Shown: positions 40,337-49,881, counted from the stretch's first letter. The stretch: DNA of 64,000 nt from Devosia oryziradicis (GCF_016698645.1 NZ_CP068047.1:1337001-1401000); one strand, 5' to 3'. The notes: generated by a model from the letters alone, not told the origin. Made by a program: numbers and translations.

Positions 40337-40683
40337 GGCCCCAGCGTATCGTCCTGTCGCGACGCGCCGGTTTTGACTTGCAGGCGATTTCGCGGGCACT
40401 GAACGGGCTGCCGGCGCAATCCGTGGCGCGACCAGGGCCTTGGGGCAATCCCTTCACTATCGATGACGTAATGACGGAGACCGGCCTCGACAAGGACGCC
40501 GCGCAAGCTGAAGCCGTGGCGCGATTTGGACGCTGGATGCGTGGCGAGATCGAGGGACCCAAGCCGCCGCCCGCGCGCGAGAAAATCCGTGCCGCGCTTG
40601 CAGGCAAGAACCTCGCCTGCTGGTGCCGGGCGGGCTCGCCGTGCCACGTGGATACGCTGCTGAAACTCGCGAATGCCGCCTAG
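40333..40683 (+). CDS. DUF4326 domain protein
   Basis: A 116-residue protein with QRIVLSRRAGFDL near the start, the VARPGPWGNPF motif, and the Cys-rich closing LACWCRAGSPCHVDTLLKLAN. This spread of WGNPF and CWC...CH is the DUF4326 signature. Three Cys and a His could bind a metal. Function unknown. It is translationally coupled to the UPF0126 gene. Confidence 0.85.
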   Translation: MRPQRIVLSRRAGFDLQAISRALNGLPAQSVARPGPWGNPFTIDDVMTETGLDKDAAQAEAVARFGRWMRGEIEGPKPPPAREKIRAALAGKNLACWCRAGSPCHVDTLLKLANAA

Positions 40684-40804
40684 GTGACGAAGCCGATATC
40701 TCGCCGCGTCCGCCTTGTAATCATCAATGGACTCGGCTGCTTGGGGCCTTCCCCGCAAGCGAGTCCTGTGGCAAGGACTACCATACAAGAGTGGAGTGCC
40801 TGAT

Positions 40805-42016
40805 TTGCGACAGACGTGGCGGTGGTTCGGACCCAAGGACCTGTGCAGCATCGACGACATCACCCAGGTCGGTGCCGAAGGCGTCGTCAGTGCCCTGCAC
40901 CACATCCCCAATGGGGTGGTGTGGACGCCCGAGGAGATCGCCAAGCGTCACCAGGAAATCCGGACCCGCAAGGACGGCACGCCTTCCGGCCTCACCTGGG
41001 ACGTGGTCGAAAGCCTGCCGGTATCCGAGGATATCAAGAAGCAGAAGAACGCCTGGCGCGAGCATATCGAGAACTACAAGATTTCGATGAAGCACCTCGC
41101 CGACAGCGGCATCGAGGTGATCTGCTACAATTTCATGCCGGTGCTTGATTGGACGCGCACCGACCTGCGTTGGGCGGTGCCCAATGGCGGCTCGTGCATG
41201 CGCTTCGACATCAACGATTTCGCCGCCTTCGACATCCATGTGCTCAAGCGGCAGGGTGCGGCGACCGACTACACCAATGCCATTGCCGATGAGGCGGAGC
41301 GGCGCTTTGCCGGCATGGATGACGCGGCGCGCAAGCAACTCGCGCGCAACGTCACCATGGGCCTGCCGGGCTCGACCGAGTCAATGTCGCTCGACGACGT
41401 GCAGGCGCATCTGGACGAATATGGCGCCATCACGCGCGAGCGGCTGCGTGCCAATTTCGTGGATTTCCTGGATGCGGTGATACCCACCGCGGAGGACCTG
41501 GGGATGCGGCTGTGCTGCCACCCCGACGATCCGCCGTTCGCCCTGCTTGGCCTGCCGCGCGTGATGTCGACCGCGGAGGACTACCAGCACATTCTCGACG
41601 CCGTGGACAGCCCGTCCAACGGCATGACCTTCTGCACGGGATCCTTGGGCGCGCGGCCGGACAATGACCTGCCCGCCATGTTCGAGCGCTTCGCCGACAA
41701 GGTACATTTCCTGCATCTGCGCAACGTCAAGCGCGACACGACCGACATTGTTGGCTCGTTCTATGAGGCAGAGCACCTTGCAGGCGACACGGATATGGTC
41801 GCTGTGATCGCCGCGGTTGTGCGCGAGGAACGTCGACGCCGGGCAGCGGGGCGGAAGGATGCCATCATCCCCATGCGCCCGGACCACGGCCAGGATATTC
41901 TGGACGACCTGGGACGTCGGTCGCAGCCGGGCTACCCGACCATCGGCCGGATGAAGGGTCTCGCCGAATTGCGCGGCGTGATGACCGCATTGGAGCATGC
42001 CGAACTGGGGCTCTGA
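40805..42016 (+). CDS. uxuA: Mannonate dehydratase
   Basis: UxuA dehydrates D-mannonate to 2-keto-3-deoxygluconate, the same product that the kdgF-kduI-kduD route makes. The 403-residue form starts MRQTWRWFGPKD from a TTG at 40805, with GGAG eight bases upstream, which is the family start; a longer frame begins at 40727. Metal and active-site blocks include LCCHPDDPPF, FCTGSLGARPDND, VHFLHLRNVKR and MRPDHGQDIL. It lies 1.8 kb from the main uronate operon, with three unrelated genes between. Confidence 0.95.
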   Translation: MRQTWRWFGPKDLCSIDDITQVGAEGVVSALHHIPNGVVWTPEEIAKRHQEIRTRKDGTPSGLTWDVVESLPVSEDIKKQKNAWREHIENYKISMKHLADSGIEVICYNFMPVLDWTRTDLRWAVPNGGSCMRFDINDFAAFDIHVLKRQGAATDYTNAIADEAERRFAGMDDAARKQLARNVTMGLPGSTESMSLDDVQAHLDEYGAITRERLRANFVDFLDAVIPTAEDLGMRLCCHPDDPPFALLGLPRVMSTAEDYQHILDAVDSPSNGMTFCTGSLGARPDNDLPAMFERFADKVHFLHLRNVKRDTTDIVGSFYEAEHLAGDTDMVAVIAAVVREERRRRAAGRKDAIIPMRPDHGQDILDDLGRRSQPGYPTIGRMKGLAELRGVMTALEHAELGL

Positions 42017-42112
42017 ATCGCCCCATTAGCTTCACGACGAGAATACTAGTTTACGAGTTGTCAAAAGGTTGGGGCCAGAGTCGAAGCGACGTTTTCGCGC
42101 GAGGCGATCCCC

Positions 42113-44005
42113 GTGGCTTTCCTGACCTTTCTGCAGCGGGTGATGAACTGGTTCGTCCCCGAGCACCTCAGCGGTGACCTGCATACGCGCAAGCGTGTGC
42201 AGATGTTCATCATCAGCCATGTGTTCGGTCCGATCATTGCCACGCCGATCCCGGTGTTTCTGTGGTTCGCCGATCCGCAGCCCTGGCCGCAGGTGACGAT
42301 CCTGGCGGCGTCGATCTATGGCTTTTGGCCATTCCTGGCGCTGGTCAAACTGTTTCCGCGGGCCTACACGCCACTGGCCATGGCATCGGTGCTGAACCTG
42401 ACGTTCTGTATCCTGTGGGGCACCTACAATTACGGCGGCACCAGTTCCCCGTTCCTGGTCTGGCTGGTGCTGGTGCCACTGCTGGCCTTCATGTATCTGG
42501 GCTCGACCTGGACGGCGCGAATTTTCGTCTTTGGCCAGATTATACTGGGCATTGCCGGGCTCTACGGCATCTACCTCTATGGCAACTTCCCCAACCATAT
42601 TCCCGTGGAGAACATGGTGGTGGCGGGGGTGCTGTCCGCCCTTGGCTCGAACATCTACGTCTTCATGATGGCAGCTTACTATTCCAGCGTGGTGGACAGC
42701 CAGTCGGAGCTGATCAAGGAGATCGACCGGCATCAGGCAACGCTCAAGGCGCTGACGCGCGCCAAGGACGAGGCGGAGCGCGCCAACAGGGCGAAGTCGG
42801 AATTCCTGGCCAAGATGAGCCATGAACTGCGCACGCCGCTCAATGCCGTGCTGGGCTATTCCGAACTCATGCTCGAGGATGCAGAGCTGGAGGGGCGAAG
42901 CGAGCAGATTGCCGACCTCCAGAAGATCAGCGCCGCAGGCAAGCACTTGCTGGCGATGGTCAACGATATTCTGGATATCTCCAAGATCGAAGCAGGCAAG
43001 ATGGTCCTGCACGTGGAGAATGTAGACCTCGACCAGTTGATCGATGACGTGGAGGCGACGGCCCGCCCGCTGGTTGCCAAGAATTCCAACAGCTTTGCCG
43101 TCGAGCGTGGGCACAATCTGGGGACAATGCGCGCCGACATCACCAAGCTGCGGCAAGCAATCTTCAACCTGCTCTCCAATGCGGCCAAATTCACGCATAA
43201 CGGCCAGATAACCCTCTCGGTCAAGCGGGACGGGGATTGGATGGAAATTGCCGTCCGCGATACCGGAATCGGCATTTCGCCCGAGCAGCAGAAGGCGCTG
43301 TTCACCAATTTCAGCCAGGCAAACTCCAAGATTGCGGCGGTCTATGGTGGCACCGGGCTTGGCTTGTCACTCAGCCAGAACCTGTGCCGTTTGATGGGCG
43401 GCAGGATCGAACTGGAGAGCGAGTTGGGCAAAGGCAGCCGCTTCATCATCCGGTTGCCAGCACAGTCGGAACACGACCCCGCCGAGCCATTGGCATCGCC
43501 GCTGCGTCTGCGGCCACGTCAATCAACGGAAGTTTCCATTCACGCCGAGGACCGGCCAGATACTGCCGAAGCCACGCTGGCGGAGGCCAGTCCGCAGCCG
43601 GCCGACCCCGACCAGCGTGCTCGCCTGCTGGTGGTGGATGATGACCGGAATTTCCTGGAACTGGCGGAACGTCTTTTCGTGCGCGAGGGCTACACGCCCA
43701 TCTGCACCGATGCTCCCCAATCGGCGCTGCAAATCGCCCGTACGGCCAAGCCAACGGCGATTTTTCTTGATATACTGATGCCCGGCTTCGATGGCTGGGA
43801 TGTGCTGGCGGCGCTCAAGGCCGATCCGATCACCGCCGATATCCCGGTTTTCATGATCTCGATCCTGAGCGAGCGCTCGAAGGCCCTGGCAGCAGGAGCG
43901 GACGGGATCGTGATGAAGCCGTTCGACGGCAGCAAGGTCAAGGCGGCCTTGGCCGGGCTCAAGGCCACGCGCGGACGCGCGCGTGCCAAAGCCGCCAACG
44001 GATAG
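42113..44005 (+). CDS. Membrane hybrid sensor histidine kinase with C-terminal receiver
   Basis: A 630-residue protein. Five or six TM helices fill residues 30-195 with no separate periplasmic domain. A short coiled coil leads to the HisKA domain with H237 in FLAKMSHELRTPLN. The ATPase domain has NLLSNAAKFT, DTGIGI and GGTGLGLSL. After a Pro-rich linker comes a receiver domain (about 504-620) with the acidic pair in LLVVDDD and phosphoacceptor D553 in FLDILMP. The GTG start is the first in frame. A single-domain receiver gene follows 15 bases later, pointing to a phosphorelay. Confidence 0.9.
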   Translation: MAFLTFLQRVMNWFVPEHLSGDLHTRKRVQMFIISHVFGPIIATPIPVFLWFADPQPWPQVTILAASIYGFWPFLALVKLFPRAYTPLAMASVLNLTFCILWGTYNYGGTSSPFLVWLVLVPLLAFMYLGSTWTARIFVFGQIILGIAGLYGIYLYGNFPNHIPVENMVVAGVLSALGSNIYVFMMAAYYSSVVDSQSELIKEIDRHQATLKALTRAKDEAERANRAKSEFLAKMSHELRTPLNAVLGYSELMLEDAELEGRSEQIADLQKISAAGKHLLAMVNDILDISKIEAGKMVLHVENVDLDQLIDDVEATARPLVAKNSNSFAVERGHNLGTMRADITKLRQAIFNLLSNAAKFTHNGQITLSVKRDGDWMEIAVRDTGIGISPEQQKALFTNFSQANSKIAAVYGGTGLGLSLSQNLCRLMGGRIELESELGKGSRFIIRLPAQSEHDPAEPLASPLRLRPRQSTEVSIHAEDRPDTAEATLAEASPQPADPDQRARLLVVDDDRNFLELAERLFVREGYTPICTDAPQSALQIARTAKPTAIFLDILMPGFDGWDVLAALKADPITADIPVFMISILSERSKALAAGADGIVMKPFDGSKVKAALAGLKATRGRARAKAANG

Positions 44006-44020
44006 GACGGAGTATCGACA

Positions 44021-44416
44021 ATGGCCCTGGTTCTGATCGTCGAGGACAATCCGATCAATCGCGACGTGCTTGGCCGGCGGCTGGAGCGACGTGGATTTTC
44101 CATCCGCTTTGCCGAGGACGGACCGAGCGGCATCGCGGCTGCCAAGGCATTGATGCCGGATGTGATCCTGATGGATATCGGCCTCGGCGAGATGGATGGC
44201 TGCGAAGCGACGCGCCGCATTCTTGCCGACCCCGAAATGGCCAAGCTGCCGATCATCGCACTGACTGCCAGCGCTTTCGAAAGTGATCGCGCCAATGCTC
44301 TGGCGGCAGGCTGCATCGACTTTGAGACCAAGCCAGTGGACCTGCCGCGCTTGCTGGGCAAAATGCAGGTCGTACTGGGGCCCAAGACGCCTCCTGCAGC
44401 CATGAACTTCGGCTAG
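44021..44416 (+). CDS. Single-domain response regulator, DivK-like
   Basis: A 131-residue stand-alone receiver. It has the acidic start LIVEDNPINRDV, the phosphoacceptor Asp in VILMDIGLGEMDG, Thr/Ser in IIALTAS and the Lys in ETKPVDL. The closest architecture is DivK/CpdR-type receivers that pass phosphate to or regulate a kinase. The gene is in the same transcript as the hybrid kinase upstream. Confidence 0.88.
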   Translation: MALVLIVEDNPINRDVLGRRLERRGFSIRFAEDGPSGIAAAKALMPDVILMDIGLGEMDGCEATRRILADPEMAKLPIIALTASAFESDRANALAAGCIDFETKPVDLPRLLGKMQVVLGPKTPPAAMNFG

Positions 44417-44475
44417 GCCGTAACCGCCTGCGACTGGCCGACAGGTGCGTTCGACGGCCGCGTTGGGTTATGCGG

Positions 44476-45822
44476 TCAGACGTTGGCCGGGTGGCGGCCG
44501 GTAGCGACCTGACCCTGGTGGCCGGCGCGGTATTCCACATCGGCGTCACGCATGGCCTTGGCCAGGATGGAAACAACCTGGTCGATGTCATCCCTGGTAT
44601 GGCTGGCCATCACCTGGAAGCGGAAGCGCGCGGCGCCTTGGGGCACGGCGGGATATTCCACCAGGTTGGCAATGCCGCCCATGGCCATTAACTGGCGGCT
44701 GGCAAAGCGCCCGACGCCTTCGAGTCCCAGGCTGACGGGAACGATAGGCGACGGATCGCCGAGCACTTCGAGACCCGCCTTTGTCATCTGCTCGCGCAGA
44801 TAGACGATGTTGTCCATCAGTTTGCGGCGCAGCAGCCGTCCCTCCTCGGAACGTACGATGTTGAGGGCACACAATACAGTGGCAGCCTGCACGGGCGACA
44901 GCGCGTTCGAAAAGGTGTGGGTGGCGCTGTAGTACTTAAGATATTCGGCGGTGGCGCGGTCGCGAACGGCAATGAAGCCGCCATTGGACGCGAAGGTCTT
45001 GGAAAAGCTGCCGATGATGATGTCGGCCGCGGCGAGGGCATTCTGCTTACCCAGGTGGCCCAGGCCATCGTCTCCCATCGAACCCAGATCATGGGCGCAG
45101 TCGACCAGTAAAGTCGCGCCATAGGTGTCGCACAGCGCCCGCATCGCCATCAGGTCGGGCGTGTCCGCATGCATCGAGAAGAGGCTTTCAGTGACGACGA
45201 GAATGCCATTTTCATGGTCGGTGGCGCGGATGCGCTCAAGCTTGCGCGTCATGGCATCAAGATTGAGGTGGCTGTGGTAGTGGATGTTGGTGGTGGCCGC
45301 CTTGGCACCTTCCTGCAGGCAGGAATGGGCCAGGATATCCATGACGATATGGTCGTTGGCCCGCACAAAGCCCTGGACTGAACCATAGCCGGCTGCCCAA
45401 CCCGTCGGGTAAAGCACGATCTCGCGACCGCCGAGAAACTCCGACAGGCCCTGCTCGAGCAGGAGGGAGTTGGCGGTATTGCCCAGCAGCGCGGCCGAGC
45501 CAGCGCTATGGACGCCGAACGCCTCGATCGCCTCGATCGCTGTGGCCTTGATGGCGGGGTGGGACGAGAGGCTCAGGTAATCCTGGCTGGCGAAGTTGAT
45601 GCCGGAAAACGCAGCGCCGGTGTCGCTTCGAGCCTCGCAGCGGGCCTGCGGAGCGGTTGAGGTCGACCGCGCATAGGGCCAGAGATCGTGCTCACGACGC
45701 AGGTTCTGCCACTCATAGAAGCCGGCCACGCGGCCGATCAGATCGGAGCCGTGGGGGGAGCGATAATCGCGCAGACTGCCAGTTAGTGCACGCTCCGGAA
45801 CCGGGTTGCTCTTGGTTGTCAT
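44476..45822 (-). CDS. Alpha-oxoamine synthase-like PLP enzyme (BioF/serine palmitoyltransferase type)
   Basis: A 448-residue fold type I PLP enzyme. Substrate classes in this family join an amino acid to an acyl-CoA (BioF, KBL, HemA, SPT). The PLP Lys is K275 in GSFSKTF, and the pyridine Asp is D241. The usual DEAH motif at this site reads DCAH, with Cys instead of Glu. A 65-residue N-terminal extension precedes the family core. It begins at an ATG with GGAG seven bases away (45822); the frame could extend to 45885. No bio or sphingolipid gene is adjacent, so the product is unresolved. Confidence 0.8.
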   Translation of the reverse strand: MTTKSNPVPERALTGSLRDYRSPHGSDLIGRVAGFYEWQNLRREHDLWPYARSTSTAPQARCEARSDTGAAFSGINFASQDYLSLSSHPAIKATAIEAIEAFGVHSAGSAALLGNTANSLLLEQGLSEFLGGREIVLYPTGWAAGYGSVQGFVRANDHIVMDILAHSCLQEGAKAATTNIHYHSHLNLDAMTRKLERIRATDHENGILVVTESLFSMHADTPDLMAMRALCDTYGATLLVDCAHDLGSMGDDGLGHLGKQNALAAADIIIGSFSKTFASNGGFIAVRDRATAEYLKYYSATHTFSNALSPVQAATVLCALNIVRSEEGRLLRRKLMDNIVYLREQMTKAGLEVLGDPSPIVPVSLGLEGVGRFASRQLMAMGGIANLVEYPAVPQGAARFRFQVMASHTRDDIDQVVSILAKAMRDADVEYRAGHQGQVATGRHPANV

Positions 45823-46005
45823 GCACGTTCTCCGCAAAAAGGGCCCCGGCCTGCTCCAGTGGCTGAAACCGGCGGTGGCACTCAAACTCGACTAAGGACC
45901 GCAGTTTATTATGGTTAGCCCCGCCGCTGTACAATTCGAAACTAAGGAAAGGTTAATTGTAGCAGTTTGCGCCCGGTTCGGATGCAGAGTCTCACGCAAA
46001 ATTAA

Positions 46006-48426
46006 ATGCTGCGCGAGATACTTGGCGCCATGAGCGTCATTCCGGGTTTGGGCCTGATTTCCCTGATCAACGGTTTCGTCGACCGCGCCATCGGGGCGGA
46101 CGGCCTGACGCCGCGCGTGCGCGACAAACTGCTGCGCCAGCAATTGGCCTCGATGGCGCGCATGGCGCCGGCCATGCTTGCGGCATCGCTCGTGGTGCTT
46201 GCGGTCTTTCTGACCCTGACCTGGGGCACGGCCTATTTTTGGCCGGTGCTTGCCGCGGCGTTGCCCATTACGCTGATCGGCCTCCATGGCAGCTACCTGG
46301 CAGCCTGGGCGCCGAACAAGGCTACGGGAAGTACCCAGGTCGCCGTGTTTCGCACCACAGCCTACGCAGCCCTGCTGGGATGCCTCTGGGGATTCGTGGT
46401 CAACGTGCTGCCGGTGGATCAGAGTCCCACCATCAGGGCCGCCGCGACGATCGGGGTAGGCGGGCTGTTCTGCGTGGCAATGATGGTCCTGGTGCACTAT
46501 CCGCAGGCACTGGCCGCATTCTGCATTCCCCTGGTTGTCGGGGCATTGAGCACGGTGCTGAACCTGGACAGCGCGCCTGATATCTGGGTGCAGTCCACGC
46601 TGTTGATGGGCTTTACCTTCATCATGGTCGTGGTGACGCTCAAACATGCCGCCGCTTTTGCTGCGCATCGGGCGTCGGAGACGCTGGTCAAGGAAAAAGG
46701 GGAGATTATCGGCCTGTTGTTGCGCGAGTTCGAACAGAGTGCTTCCGACTGGGTCTGGGGCTTCGACGCGGATGGCGCGATCAACCGCATGTCGACAGGG
46801 TTCACCGCTGCAACTGGCGTGGCCGAAGAGGCCCTGCTGGGGGCCGACTTCGTGCACTTCCTGCGCTGCATCACGCCGCCCGACGACCCACTGATGGGGC
46901 ATGTCGAACGAGACATACAGAAGCGACGCACATTTCAGGATGTCGAGCTGCGGGTTACGGCGGATGGCGTGGAGCGGTGGTGGAACCTGACCGGCAAGCC
47001 GGCCTTCGACGAAGCAGGCAACTACCTTGGATATCTCGGGACCGGGTCCGATGTGACCGAGCGCAAGATCGCCGAGCGCCGCATCACCATGCTCGCCCAT
47101 CACGACCCGATGACGGGTCTGCTTAACCGCACCAAGTTCACCGAACAGCTCAATAGCTGCGTCGCGCGGCTCGAGCGTTACGGAACGCCATTTGCGGTGA
47201 TGTTCCTCGACCTCGACCAGTTCAAGTCGGTCAACGACAGCCGGGGCCACCTGGCTGGCGACAAGGTGCTGACGCAGGTGGCGCACCGCATCCATTCCGC
47301 GGTGCGGCAGACCGACTTCGTGGCCCGGTTGGGCGGCGACGAATTCGCCATCATCCTCCCCAACGACAGCAGCATGGATGGCCTTGGTCGCCTGGCCATG
47401 CGCCTGATCGAGGAAATCAAGCGCCCCATCGCGTTGGAGGATGAGCAGGTGACCGTCGGGGCCAGCGTGGGCATAGCGATCGCGCCGATGAACGGCGCGC
47501 ATGCCGACGAAATCCTGCGCAATGCGGACATCGCGCTTTATCGTGCCAAGGCCGACGGCCGCTCGGCGTTCCGCTTCTTCGAAAGTCAGATGGATGCGGA
47601 GGCCCGTGACCGGCGCGCGCTCGAGGCCGAGCTGCAGGATGCGATCAAGCAAGAGCAGCTCGTGCTCTACTACCAGCCGCAGGTGACTGCGGACAGTGCG
47701 ACGCCAACGGGCTTCGAGGCCCTGATCCGCTGGAACCATCCCGCTCGCGGTGTCGTGCTGCCGGCTGAGTTCATTCCGGTTGCCGAACAGTCAAATCTCA
47801 TCGTCGATATCGGCGACTGGACTATCGTTCAGGCCTGCATGACGGCGGCAGGGTGGCCCGAGCACCTCACGGTGGCCGTCAACCTGTCGGCCAAGCATTT
47901 CCGCCGGTCGGACATTTCGCTGGTTATCAAGCGGGCGCTGGCCATTTCAGGACTGTCGGCCAACCGGCTCGAGATCGAGATCACCGAAGGGCTGCTGATG
48001 GAGAATACAGCCGAGGTAATCGGCAGGCTCCACGAAATTCGGGCTCTGGGTGTGACCGTGGTCATGGATGATTTCGGCAGCGGCTATTCCAGCCTCAGCT
48101 ACCTGCTGAAATTCCCCTTCGACAAGATCAAGGTCGACCGGTCGTTCGCTGACGCATCCGAGGGCGACGACGTGGCACGCGATTTCCTCAAGGCCATTGC
48201 AGCCCTGGGCAAGACACTGGGACTGACGATCACCGCGGTGGGTGTGGAGACGCGGGCGGAGGCGGAGTTCCTCGCCGAGATCGCCTGCCATCAGCTACAG
48301 GGCTTCTACTTCTCCCGGCCGCTCGACCATGTCGCGCTCGCCGACTATCTGCTGACCCGTGTTGCGCCACAGGCGCCGGTCCTCAAGGCGGAAGCCGAAG
48401 CCAGGCTGGCGGCGCTGGCGGGGTAA
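46006..48426 (+). CDS. Membrane PAS-GGDEF-EAL cyclic-di-GMP protein
   Basis: This 806-residue protein has about six TM helices (55-215), a PAS domain (about 240-355), a GGDEF domain with intact RLGGDEF (443-447) and an EAL domain with E571-A-L in GFEALIRW. The catalytic EAL blocks NLSAKHF, EITEGLL, MDDFGSGYSSL and KVDRSF are present. Both synthesis and hydrolysis of c-di-GMP are therefore possible. The ATG at 46006 has no clear ribosome binding site; Met-9 at 46030 is an alternative. It is divergent from the PLP enzyme gene. Confidence 0.93.
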   Translation: MLREILGAMSVIPGLGLISLINGFVDRAIGADGLTPRVRDKLLRQQLASMARMAPAMLAASLVVLAVFLTLTWGTAYFWPVLAAALPITLIGLHGSYLAAWAPNKATGSTQVAVFRTTAYAALLGCLWGFVVNVLPVDQSPTIRAAATIGVGGLFCVAMMVLVHYPQALAAFCIPLVVGALSTVLNLDSAPDIWVQSTLLMGFTFIMVVVTLKHAAAFAAHRASETLVKEKGEIIGLLLREFEQSASDWVWGFDADGAINRMSTGFTAATGVAEEALLGADFVHFLRCITPPDDPLMGHVERDIQKRRTFQDVELRVTADGVERWWNLTGKPAFDEAGNYLGYLGTGSDVTERKIAERRITMLAHHDPMTGLLNRTKFTEQLNSCVARLERYGTPFAVMFLDLDQFKSVNDSRGHLAGDKVLTQVAHRIHSAVRQTDFVARLGGDEFAIILPNDSSMDGLGRLAMRLIEEIKRPIALEDEQVTVGASVGIAIAPMNGAHADEILRNADIALYRAKADGRSAFRFFESQMDAEARDRRALEAELQDAIKQEQLVLYYQPQVTADSATPTGFEALIRWNHPARGVVLPAEFIPVAEQSNLIVDIGDWTIVQACMTAAGWPEHLTVAVNLSAKHFRRSDISLVIKRALAISGLSANRLEIEITEGLLMENTAEVIGRLHEIRALGVTVVMDDFGSGYSSLSYLLKFPFDKIKVDRSFADASEGDDVARDFLKAIAALGKTLGLTITAVGVETRAEAEFLAEIACHQLQGFYFSRPLDHVALADYLLTRVAPQAPVLKAEAEARLAALAG

Positions 48427-48433
48427 TGCGCTC

Positions 48434-49576
48434 TCAGTCTTCCAGCAGATAGGCGCCTGCACGCGCCGGCAGGATATCGGTCCCCACGATCTTGGCGATG
48501 CCAGCGCCGCGCACGACGTATTTGCCCATGACGCGGGACAGCACGAAGCCGTTCGTCCCCGCCAGGATCGGCCGGCGCGCCATGAAGGCCTCGGGGCCGT
48601 CCATCGCGATCAGGTCGGCAATGGGCTGGCCCTTGCTGACGCGCTCGCCTAACTCGACGCGATAGGCCAGCAGCCCCGGGGCGTCGACGCGGAGGACCTC
48701 GGTGGCCTCGAAAGGCGTCGGCGCAGGCGCTGGGGCGGGGCGCGGCCCGGGGTCGGTCGCTATCAGTCCCCGACCGGCGAAGAAACCGAAGAGCCCCTTG
48801 GCGTCCTCCTCGCCGATGGCGTCGAAACTATCGGCCCGACCGCGATATTCGAGCGTCGCCGTTTCGGCGCCTGCCGGAATGGGATGACCGGGGTGGGCGA
48901 TACGCGCCTTTCGGTAGAGCGTGGGCAGCACTTCGTCGAAGGAACCGCCGCCACTGTCCTCGGCGGTGAGCGTTGCCGCCAACCCCATCCAGTCGGCCAG
49001 GTCCTGCAGGCCAGGCATCAGTTCGGGCGAGGTGAAAATGTGCTTGAGGCTGTCGTCGTCGCAGTGAAGGTCGAGGACGATATCGGCCGCGGCGGCTGAC
49101 TTGAGAACAAGCAGGCGCAGGTGCTGGATCGCCGTGCGCGGTTCCTGGCTGTCGATCCACGCAGCGACCGCGGCGCGGATGGTGGCGATGTTGGCTCGAC
49201 CATCGCCGGTCAGCCTACCGGCAATGGCGTCGGCGACCAGCGGGTAAAGGTCGGGCCAACGGCGGTTGTAGTTGACGCCGGTCTCGATGTCGTAGCGGCC
49301 GATATGATGCCGCAGCGAATAGTTGGCAAGGCCGAGCGGGTTCACCGAGGGGAAGATGGTGAAGTGTGCCCGGAGCTGGCCTGCGGCATCGGCATCGCGC
49401 AGCCGAGGCAGCAGGTGGTGCAGCGCCATGGTCCCCGGCTGTTCGTCGGCATGGAGGGCCGCCTGCAGGTGGACGCGGGTGTCGGCGTCCTCGGGGCCGG
49501 CGGTGTACCAGTAGAGCTTGGTGGATACTCCCGGCGTATCGCCTGCGAGATTGGTATGATGCAACTGGAAGGTCAT
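48434..49576 (-). CDS. Succinylglutamate desuccinylase/aspartoacylase-like deacylase
   Basis: A 380-residue M14-like zinc enzyme. Metal ligands fit H and E in QAALHADEQPG and His in IVLDLHCDDD; the NPLGLANYSLRHHIGRYD block also matches the AstE/AspA family. Members remove acyl groups from N-acylated amino acids. The C-terminal about 90 residues (from VLRVDAPGLLAYRVELGERV) look like a lipoyl-type barrel found in many relatives. It is the last gene of an amino acid ABC transporter operon, which suggests that the imported molecule is an N-acyl amino acid or is hydrolysed after import. Confidence 0.85.
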   Translation of the reverse strand: MTFQLHHTNLAGDTPGVSTKLYWYTAGPEDADTRVHLQAALHADEQPGTMALHHLLPRLRDADAAGQLRAHFTIFPSVNPLGLANYSLRHHIGRYDIETGVNYNRRWPDLYPLVADAIAGRLTGDGRANIATIRAAVAAWIDSQEPRTAIQHLRLLVLKSAAAADIVLDLHCDDDSLKHIFTSPELMPGLQDLADWMGLAATLTAEDSGGGSFDEVLPTLYRKARIAHPGHPIPAGAETATLEYRGRADSFDAIGEEDAKGLFGFFAGRGLIATDPGPRPAPAPAPTPFEATEVLRVDAPGLLAYRVELGERVSKGQPIADLIAMDGPEAFMARRPILAGTNGFVLSRVMGKYVVRGAGIAKIVGTDILPARAGAYLLED

Positions 49577-49585
49577 GCTTATTCC

Positions 49586-49873
49586 TCAGGCGAGGGCGGC
49601 CAGCTTGTCGGCCATGGTCTGGGCTTTGTCGTTCCGGGTGGAGAACGACATGGTGCAGAAGATGCGTTCCACGCCCATGTCGTGCAGCCGCGCGCAGCAG
49701 GCTTCGACACAGGCGGTGACAGCGGACATCTCGCCCTCGATATTGGTGCCATTGGCGTGCAATTGGTGGCTCAGGCCCGAGGCGTCGATGATAGCCGCCA
49801 CCTCCCTTATGTAACGGGAAACGGATGGGCCGACGCCCATTGGGACGATGCACAGATCGGCAATGATCTTCAT
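49586..49873 (-). CDS. UPF0045/MTH1187-type small protein
   Basis: A 95-residue ferredoxin-like fold protein. The opening KIIADLCIVPMGVGPSVSRYI and the middle LHANGTNIEGE match the MTH1187/YqgV group, whose members have been described as thiamine- or pyrimidine-binding. The start at 49873 is placed eight bases after the upstream permease. Its place between permease and deacylase genes in a six-gene operon suggests a linked role, not yet defined. Confidence 0.8.
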   Translation of the reverse strand: MKIIADLCIVPMGVGPSVSRYIREVAAIIDASGLSHQLHANGTNIEGEMSAVTACVEACCARLHDMGVERIFCTMSFSTRNDKAQTMADKLAALA

Positions 49874-49881
49874 GATGTTCC

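Noticed and set aside
40727..40804. Longer UxuA starting at 40727
   Set aside because: The extra 26 residues are not part of the family; the TTG at 40805 has GGAG at the right distance and gives the family N-terminus.
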